This document shows, piece after piece, positions 59,214 to 64,000 of a DNA stretch of 64,000 nt. This DNA comes from Lentzea sp. NBRC 105346. GTDB taxonomy: Bacteria > Actinomycetota > Actinomycetes > Mycobacteriales > Pseudonocardiaceae. The stretch lies in the NCBI RefSeq assembly GCF_030269605.1, contig NZ_BSTQ01000005.1:28192-92191 (forward strand). The letters run 5' to 3'. The notes under the pieces were generated by a model, which was not told where the DNA came from, searched no databases, and was given only the letters and a program-made list of their open reading frames with translations. Each line of letters starts with the position of its first letter. Within the stretch, counting starts at the first letter, position 1. The translations under genes were made by a program, and so were the position numbers.

Positions 59214-60722
59214 GTGCGTGAAGTTGCCCGTCGCCGCTTTCTTCAGGGAGCGGGCGTGCTGGGGGTGGCGGGAGCACTCGGTTCGGGACGCGCGGAAGCG
59301 TCGTCGGGTTACCAGTGGCTCTCCGGCGACCACCACGTGCACACGCAGTACTCCTACGACGGCATGTACACGATCGAACAGCAGCTCCGGGGCGCGTTGC
59401 GGCACGGGACCGACTGGCTCGTCGTCACCGACCACGGGCACTCCTCGCACGAGGCGCACTCCGTCGAGGCCACGGCCGAGGACGTGCGGCGCGCCCAGCG
59501 GAAGTTCCCGCAGCTGCTGCTGTGGCACGGCATGGAGTGGAACATGCCCGGCGCCGAGCACGGCACGCTGTTCTTCGAGGACTGCCGGGACGAGGCCGCG
59601 GTGCTGCGCGACTTCGAGCGGCAGTTCGACTGGCGGTTGAACGGCCAGGAGGCGTCCACGCCTGCGAACGAGGCCAAGACGCTCGACGCGATCCGCTGGC
59701 TGCAGACCAAGATCGGCAACGGCACCATGAAGTCCGCACTGGTGTTCGTCAACCACCCGATGCGCAATGGCCGCATCGCGCCGTACGAGCTGCGTAACCT
59801 GCGCGACCTGGCGCCTGACATCGTTGTCGGGATGGAGGGCGCGCCTGGTGCGCAGGGCGACGGCGACCCGTTGCGCGGGCCGGGCGGGCACCGCGGCGGC
59901 TACGCGAACAGCCCCGGTTCGAACTCGTGGCCGAACTTCCCGGCCGAGGCCTACCGCACGTACGGCGGGTTCGACTGGATGACCGCGAAGGTCGGCGGCG
60001 TGTGGGACTCGCTGCTCGCCGAGGGCCGCAACTGGTGGATCACCAGCAACTCGGACTCGCACTTCAACTCACGCGACACGATCGTCCGCGTGCCCGAGCC
60101 CGGCGACCAGTTCGACCTGGCCGGCAAGCACCTCGACCCGATCGAGGGCACGGTGCCGCAGGTGCTGCCGCCGTATGTCGACTTCTTCCCGTGCGAGTTC
60201 AGCCGGACCGTCGTCGGCGCCCGCAGACGGTCGCGCGGCGCCGTCATGGAGGGCCTGCGCGCGGGCCGCGTGTGGGTGTCGCACGGCGGGCTCGTCGACG
60301 ACCTCAGGTTCAGCGTCTACGGCACGGGCGGCGGCGCGACGCTCGGCGAGCGGCTGCGGGTGCGGCGCGGCTCGGATGTGACAGTCGTCATACGCGCACG
60401 TCTCGCTACCCGCCCGAACAGCGCGGGGTTCATCCCCCGGCTGCGGCGAATCGACCTGATTCGCGGCGCGGTTAGCGGCCCATCCGCTGATCCTGCGGCT
60501 ATGGTCAGCCCTCGCGTGGACGTGGCGAGATCGTTCGAGCCGCGATGGCACTACGCCGTCTTCACGCACACGTTCCGGAACGTTCGTGAACCGTTTTACC
60601 TGCGTCTGCGTGGTACCGACGGCAATCGCGGCTTCGAGCCGCAGGCGGACGTGCCGGGTGCGGCGAACCCGTGGGAGGACCTCTGGTGTTACAGCAATCC
60701 GATCTTCGTGGAGGTCAGGTGA
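59214..60722 (+). CDS. Tat-exported PHP-domain metallohydrolase (CehA/McbA-like)
   Basis: About 502 residues. The Tat-type signal is REVARRRFLQGAGVLGVAGA. The PHP domain shows DHHVHTQYSYDG, VVTDHGHSSHE, WHGMEWNMPG, VNHPMRNG and the late SNSDSHFNSRD, all likely metal ligands. A C-terminal beta domain follows. GTG 59214 has GGGAGG 6 nt upstream. CehA/McbA-type members hydrolyse esters, phosphoesters or carbamates; the substrate here is unknown. The stop overlaps the next gene in GTGA. Confidence 0.9.
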   Translation: MREVARRRFLQGAGVLGVAGALGSGRAEASSGYQWLSGDHHVHTQYSYDGMYTIEQQLRGALRHGTDWLVVTDHGHSSHEAHSVEATAEDVRRAQRKFPQLLLWHGMEWNMPGAEHGTLFFEDCRDEAAVLRDFERQFDWRLNGQEASTPANEAKTLDAIRWLQTKIGNGTMKSALVFVNHPMRNGRIAPYELRNLRDLAPDIVVGMEGAPGAQGDGDPLRGPGGHRGGYANSPGSNSWPNFPAEAYRTYGGFDWMTAKVGGVWDSLLAEGRNWWITSNSDSHFNSRDTIVRVPEPGDQFDLAGKHLDPIEGTVPQVLPPYVDFFPCEFSRTVVGARRRSRGAVMEGLRAGRVWVSHGGLVDDLRFSVYGTGGGATLGERLRVRRGSDVTVVIRARLATRPNSAGFIPRLRRIDLIRGAVSGPSADPAAMVSPRVDVARSFEPRWHYAVFTHTFRNVREPFYLRLRGTDGNRGFEPQADVPGAANPWEDLWCYSNPIFVEVR

Positions 60723-61189
60723 GCGCTTGGCTCGGGACCGATGCCGGCCACCACAACCGCTGGGAAGCAGAGAAGATCGCGATCGAGCTGCACGAGACGC
60801 TGCTGACCACCGCCAGAACGGTGTGCGTGCACGATGTCAACGACCACCACGCGATGTCCTTCATGCTGCCGCTGGCGCCGTCCGAGGCCGTGCTGGCGAC
60901 GCTCGTCGCGCAGGGGTTCGGCGTGGCGTCGTCGTCGGGGTTCGTCGGCGGCCCGGAGATGCTGCGACTGGGTGCCGCCCAGGCCGTGTCGGCGCACAAA
61001 CAGCGCCGTGAGGGCCGCGCGCTGCGGTTCCCCGGCCAGCGCTCGCTGCGCGGCAGGCACGGTGTGTCGGACATCCTCGCGTTCAGCGCGATCGAACAGG
61101 TGCTGCCGCACGGCATCACCGCGGTCGACACGCGCGGGAACCTCCAGCCGTTCTTCCGGGACGGCAAGCTGGTGCTCGAGATCGACTAG
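60719..61189 (+). CDS. Conserved protein of unknown function, coupled to the PHP gene
   Basis: 156 residues, no signal peptide or membrane helix. Notable are CVHDVNDHHAMSFMLPL (several Asp/His), GFVGGPEMLRLGAAQAVSAH, an Arg-rich stretch (RREGRALRFPGQRSLRGR) and GITAVDTRGNLQPFFRDGKL. The start overlaps the PHP stop in GTGA, so translation is coupled. I recognise no family. The C-terminus reads like an alpha/beta fold. Confidence 0.75.
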   Translation: MSAWLGTDAGHHNRWEAEKIAIELHETLLTTARTVCVHDVNDHHAMSFMLPLAPSEAVLATLVAQGFGVASSSGFVGGPEMLRLGAAQAVSAHKQRREGRALRFPGQRSLRGRHGVSDILAFSAIEQVLPHGITAVDTRGNLQPFFRDGKLVLEID

Positions 61190-61194
61190 GCCTG

Positions 61195-61226
61195 GGCCTG
61201 TCCGGCGGGATCCCGCCGGACAGGCC
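61195..61226. terminator. Palindromic terminator between convergent genes
   Basis: A 32-bp perfect palindrome (arms GGCCTGTCCGGCGGGA) spans 61195-61226. It serves as terminator for the + gene and for the convergent DUF1062 gene. Confidence 0.85.
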
Positions 61227-61234
61227 TCAGTGCT

Positions 61235-61777
61235 TCAGTGGTTCGGCGCTTCGCGCTTCAGCGTGAAGGTGAAGTCGCTGGAGATCTTGCTGTTCAACCG
61301 GACCGCCGAGACGAGCTTGCCGTCCGTGATCAGCCGCTCGACCTCGGCCCGCGACAGTGCGCACCCCTCGGCGATCAGTCGCACCGGCCGGACCGGGATC
61401 CGCGCCGCGAAGCGGACCGAGATGTCGATCACCTCGCGGTCCAGGTGATCCGTTCCGCCGGTGTCCAGGCGCCAGGCGTTGTCCCAGTCCAGCGCGATGC
61501 GGTTGCGGTGCTGCACGACCGGGTCCTGGAGCAGTTCGGCGATCAGGCCGGCGTCGTTGTCGTGCAGCCGGTCCAGCAGCTCGGGTCGCACGGAGCGCAC
61601 GTGCACTCGCTCCAGCAGCGGGAGCTTCGCGGTGTCCCCGCAACCCGTGCACAGCACGAGGAGCCAGGCGTCGAGGACCTTGTGGTTCGCGTTGACGCGA
61701 AACTTCCCGCTGGCCCGGAAGCGTTCGGACGCGCACACGTGGCAACGACGGCGAACGAGGGGCAGAGCGGTGGGCAT
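61235..61777 (-). CDS. DUF1062-family protein
   Basis: About 180 residues. RRRCHVCASERFRASGKFRV and VLCTGCGDTAKLPLLERVH give two CxxC pairs, and NRIALDWDNAWRLDTGG plus SRAEVERLITDGKLVSAVRL complete the DUF1062 pattern. Two CxxC pairs suggest a zinc site. ATG 61777 is chosen since it starts right before the conserved part. The RNA- or tRNA-related roles suggested for its S4-like helix (SRAEVERLI) are inference. Confidence 0.85.
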   Translation of the reverse strand: MPTALPLVRRRCHVCASERFRASGKFRVNANHKVLDAWLLVLCTGCGDTAKLPLLERVHVRSVRPELLDRLHDNDAGLIAELLQDPVVQHRNRIALDWDNAWRLDTGGTDHLDREVIDISVRFAARIPVRPVRLIAEGCALSRAEVERLITDGKLVSAVRLNSKISSDFTFTLKREAPNH

Positions 61778-61907
61778 GACCAACCAGTTTTTGAGCACAG
61801 AAGTACACCGATCTCTGTGAGAAATCCGCAGCAAAAAGAAGCGCGGCGCAAAGGCGCACGCGCGACGAATTCAGCGCTTGGGAGGTCTCACACGGTGTAC
61901 AACGGCA

Positions 61908-61943
61908 CGTCCCCTGCTAGACGACTTGGTCTGGCAGGGGACG
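61908..61943. terminator. Hairpin terminator between DUF1062 and metallothionein-like genes
   Basis: CGTCCCCTGCTAGAC (61908-61922) pairs with GTCTGGCAGGGGACG (61929-61943), one wobble. It lies about 40 bp past the stop of the metallothionein-like gene, which is on the minus strand. Confidence 0.75.
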
Positions 61944-61980
61944 GTAACGGTGCACGGCGGCGCCGTTCCACCGATTTTTT

Positions 61981-62238
61981 CTAGCCGGGATGCGCGCCCA
62001 CGGTGTCCCGGATCTCGGCGCCCAGAGAGGCGCCTTCACGGGCGCAGTGCGCACAGCAGAAGAACTGGCCGGAGACCTCGACCCCGTGGCCGAGGATCCG
62101 GCAGTCGCAGTGCTCGCAGCGCGGCGCCAGCTTCTGGATCGCGCACTCGAAGCTGTCGAAGTGGTACACGCCGCCGCCGACGGTGCGCACCTCGAAGGCC
62201 ATCCAGTAGTCGTTTCCGCATACGTCACAGGTCGCCAT
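61981..62238 (-). CDS. Prokaryotic metallothionein-like protein
   Basis: 85 residues. Cysteines are arranged as in small metal-binding proteins of this group: ATCDVCGNDY, FDSFECAIQK, RCEHCDCRILGHG and FFCCAHCARE. The protein is cytosolic and likely binds zinc. ATG 62238 is chosen because the conserved core starts there; an upstream frame start at 62307 adds a basic tail with no conserved look. It lies about 80 bp from the chitinase stop on the same strand. Confidence 0.8.
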   Translation of the reverse strand: MATCDVCGNDYWMAFEVRTVGGGVYHFDSFECAIQKLAPRCEHCDCRILGHGVEVSGQFFCCAHCAREGASLGAEIRDTVGAHPG

Positions 62239-62317
62239 GCGGGCAGGGTGCGCCAGGTCGGTCGGGGCGGCAACTCGAGGGGCACGGTTTTCGTGCCCCT
62301 CGGTCACCGAACCCGCG

Positions 62318-63538
62318 TCAGCCGATACCCGAACGGATGGCGCTGATCAGTTCGCCGTTCGTCGTGTCACCGGAGAGCTCCCAGAAGAACACGCCGCCCA
62401 TGTTCTGACCCTTGGCCCACGAGATCTTGCTCTTCACCGTGGCCGGTGTGTCGTAGCTCCACCACTGGCTGCCGCACTTCGCGTACGACGTGCCCGCGAC
62501 GGATCCGTTGGCGGGACAACGACCCTTGATGACCTTGTAGTCCTCGATGCCCTGTTCGTAGGTTCCCGGAGCCGGCCCGGTGGCCGTGCCGCCCGGCGCG
62601 GACTGCGTGACACCGTTCCATCCGCGACCGTAGAACCCGAGTCCCAGCAACAACTTGCCGGACGGGATGCCCTTGCTCTTCAGCTTCTGGATCGCGGCGT
62701 CCGTCCAGAATCCCTGCTGCGGGATGCCGGGGTAGCTGGTGAGCGGCGAGTGCGGTGCCGTCGGCCCCTGCGCCGCCCACGCGCCGAAGAAGTCGTACGT
62801 CATCGGGTTGTACCAGTTGACGTACTGCGCCGCACCGGCGTAGTCGGCCTTGTCGATCTTGCCACCGGTACTCGCGTCCGCGGTGATCGCGGCGGTGACG
62901 AGGTTGCCGGAGCCGAACCGGTTGCGCACGGCCTGCATCAGGGTCTTGAAGCTGCCGTAACCGCTGGCGTCACAGGAGAGTCCGCACGCGTTGGGGTATT
63001 CCCAGTCGATGTCGATGCCGTCGAACACGTCCGCCCAGCGCGGGTCCTCGACGAGCTTGTAGCAGGAGTCCGCGAACGCCGCCGCGTTGGCCGCCGCCTG
63101 CCCGAAGCCACCGGACCAGGTCCAGCCGCCGAACGAGAAGAGCACCTTCAGGCCGGGGTTCAGCTTCTTCAGCTTGCGCAGCTGGTTGAAGTTGCCGCGC
63201 AGCGCACCCGCGTCCCAGGTGTCCGAAGTACCGTCCACACTGGACGCCGCGTCGTAGAACTTGTCGTAGTCGGCGTACGCGTCGCCCAGCGCGCACCGGC
63301 CGCCGGTGACGTTGCCGAAGGCGTAGTTGATGTGGGTGAGCTTGCCGGCCGAACCGCTCGTGCGGATGTTCTTCACGTGGTAGTTGCGCTGGTAGACGCC
63401 CCACTGGACGAAGTAGCCGACGACCCGGTTGGTGATGGCCTGCGCGCCGACGTCCGCCTGCGCGGTCTGCACGGGGGTGACAACCGTTGCCGCTGCGAGC
63501 AGTGCCACTGCCGCGGCAAGCGTTCTGCGCCTGAACAT
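62318..63538 (-). CDS. Secreted GH18 chitinase
   Basis: About 406 residues. A signal peptide (FRRRTLAAAVALLAAATVVT) precedes a GH18 barrel. The catalytic DxxDxDxE motif is FDGIDIDWEYP; SFGGWTWSGGFGQAA and MTYDFFGAWA are other GH18 strands. It has no chitin-binding domain. ATG 63538 has GGAG 8 nt upstream. A DasR-like operator (63585-63600) lies about 50 bp before the start. Confidence 0.95.
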   Translation of the reverse strand: MFRRRTLAAAVALLAAATVVTPVQTAQADVGAQAITNRVVGYFVQWGVYQRNYHVKNIRTSGSAGKLTHINYAFGNVTGGRCALGDAYADYDKFYDAASSVDGTSDTWDAGALRGNFNQLRKLKKLNPGLKVLFSFGGWTWSGGFGQAAANAAAFADSCYKLVEDPRWADVFDGIDIDWEYPNACGLSCDASGYGSFKTLMQAVRNRFGSGNLVTAAITADASTGGKIDKADYAGAAQYVNWYNPMTYDFFGAWAAQGPTAPHSPLTSYPGIPQQGFWTDAAIQKLKSKGIPSGKLLLGLGFYGRGWNGVTQSAPGGTATGPAPGTYEQGIEDYKVIKGRCPANGSVAGTSYAKCGSQWWSYDTPATVKSKISWAKGQNMGGVFFWELSGDTTNGELISAIRSGIG

Positions 63539-63584
63539 ACGGTCTCCTCGGTGGGTGACAGCGCGGCGGCGCACTCTCAAGCTA

Positions 63585-63600
63585 AGTGGACTAGACCATT
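63585..63600. promoter_or_regulatory. DasR-like operator (dre) upstream of the chitinase gene
   Basis: AGTGGACTAGACCATT matches 14 of 16 positions of the DasR consensus as I recall it (A-S-TGGTCTAGACCA-S-T). It is 47-62 bp upstream of the chitinase ATG, a normal position for repression by DasR, which is released by glucosamine-6-phosphate. Confidence 0.65.
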
Positions 63601-63854
63601 GAGTCAATGCCCAACGACCGCGAAACCGCTTCCAGGTTGGACGAAACGAAATTCAGGGGTGGGTCGCGGGGTCTGGAGATGGGGGGGCTCGGGGTGCGGG
63701 ATTCGCCGCGGGAGTCCGCAGAGTGCGCCACGGGGCCCAGGAGGTGGGTCAGGGTGCGGAGGGGCCACGGGATCCGGTGTGCGCCACGGGTCCAGGTGCA
63801 CCGGGAGGGTCCAGCGACCGCCACGGGGGTCCGGGGGCTTGCCCCCGGCGGGGG

Positions 63855-63875
63855 TGTGGGGGCTCGGCCCCCACA
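63855..63875. terminator. GC-rich hairpin in the last intergenic region
   Basis: TGTGGGGGC and GCCCCCACA (9-bp arms) enclose TCG; a second GC-rich pair (63841-63854) lies next to it. No T-tract. It sits about 60 bp beyond the tRNA-like 3' end. The spacer 63601-63935 holds no credible gene. Confidence 0.5.
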
Positions 63876-63935
63876 AAACACCCGAGCCCGGCGATGGTCC
63901 GCGCATTCCGCGGACACACGTGTCCGCCAGCGAGG

Positions 63936-64000
63936 CGGGACCGGCCGGATTCGAACCGGCGTGTTCCCTCCCGGGGGAGGGCGCGACGACCACTGCGCTA
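63936..64000 (-). tRNA. Partial tRNA-like gene, 3' part, anticodon not assigned
   Basis: On the minus strand the T arm is canonical (GCCGG-TTCGAAT-CCGGC), followed by the acceptor half CGGTCCC and a discriminator G; CCA is not encoded. The D arm (TAGCGCAGTGGTCGTCGC) is normal. The anticodon stem CCCTC/GAGGG encloses only six bases (CCCCGG), one fewer than usual and without T33. The 5' acceptor half lies past the window end. It may be a tRNA with an unusual loop, a pseudogene, or a homopolymer error. Confidence 0.6.

Noticed and set aside
63591-63993. Minus-strand frames of 108 and 129 codons after the chitinase
   Set aside because: Pro/Arg/Gly-rich, no start signal, crossing the DasR-like site, hairpins and tRNA-like gene.

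Overview
The window is high-GC bacterial chromosome with dense genes, strong G/C at third codon positions, GTG/TTG starts and many ATGA/GTGA overlaps. The gene set points to a filamentous actinobacterium: FbiC for cofactor F420, SdhCDAB, ESX-type secretion substrates, a SCO4848-like membrane protein beside a D-Ala-D-Ala carboxypeptidase, a DasR-like operator on a chitinase, and rare TTA codons. The order add / deoA / cdd / nucleoside ABC / sdh / dacA resembles Streptomyces. A Pseudonocardiales host (Lentzea or Saccharothrix-like) is my best guess, by inference only.

Layout. 1-6.4 kb: a 203-bp-period direct repeat at the window edge, a small lipoprotein and a giant repetitive secreted protein. 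6.5-14 kb: two SUKH proteins, deoC with two aldehyde dehydrogenases (one truncated), a VanZ-like protein, a two-component system and a MarC-type protein. 14-18.5 kb: an ESX-type effector cluster (EspC-like protein, NlpC/P60 hydrolase, two YbaB-like proteins), an acidic two-domain protein and a tandem pair of small secreted proteins. 18.5-28.1 kb: nucleoside uptake and salvage (add, deoA, cdd, two permeases, ATPase, BMP lipoprotein). 28.1-32.1 kb: a structured intergenic region, then sdhCDAB. 32-35 kb: a DUF559-like protein, two small membrane proteins and a penicillin-binding carboxypeptidase. 35-39.8 kb: a single-module NRPS that reads as an indigoidine synthetase, followed by a DMT-type transporter. 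39.8-46.7 kb: YihY, trpS, fbiC, a metallophosphoesterase and chorismate mutase. 46.7-49.3 kb: a HepT/MntA toxin-antitoxin pair, exonuclease III and small secreted proteins. 49.3-56.6 kb: a large LuxR regulator, a P450, an SH3-like protein and a membrane NACHT NTPase. 56.7-64 kb: icd, a YdjM-like hydrolase, a PHP-domain protein, DUF1062, a metallothionein-like protein, a GH18 chitinase and the 3' part of a tRNA-like gene.

How the parts work together. The BMP/ABC importer with Cdd, DeoA, Add and (distantly) DeoC plus aldehyde dehydrogenase forms a route from external nucleosides to bases and 2-deoxyribose-phosphate catabolism. SdhCDAB and Icd are TCA-cycle enzymes. The NRPS has the domain order A-(oxidase)-A-T-TE, and the specificity residues I could align (D, A, W, Q, F, G, L, I, N) fit L-glutamine. 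It carries two TTA codons, which suggests control by a bldA-type tRNA.

Recurrent small-scale features: at least six genes have a TAnnnT -10 box 6-7 nt before the start codon (leaderless mRNAs), and four convergent gene pairs share one CTAG tetranucleotide as both stop codons. Coordinates are window-based. Starts were chosen from Shine-Dalgarno or -10 spacing where visible. I ran no database searches; family calls come from motif recognition.
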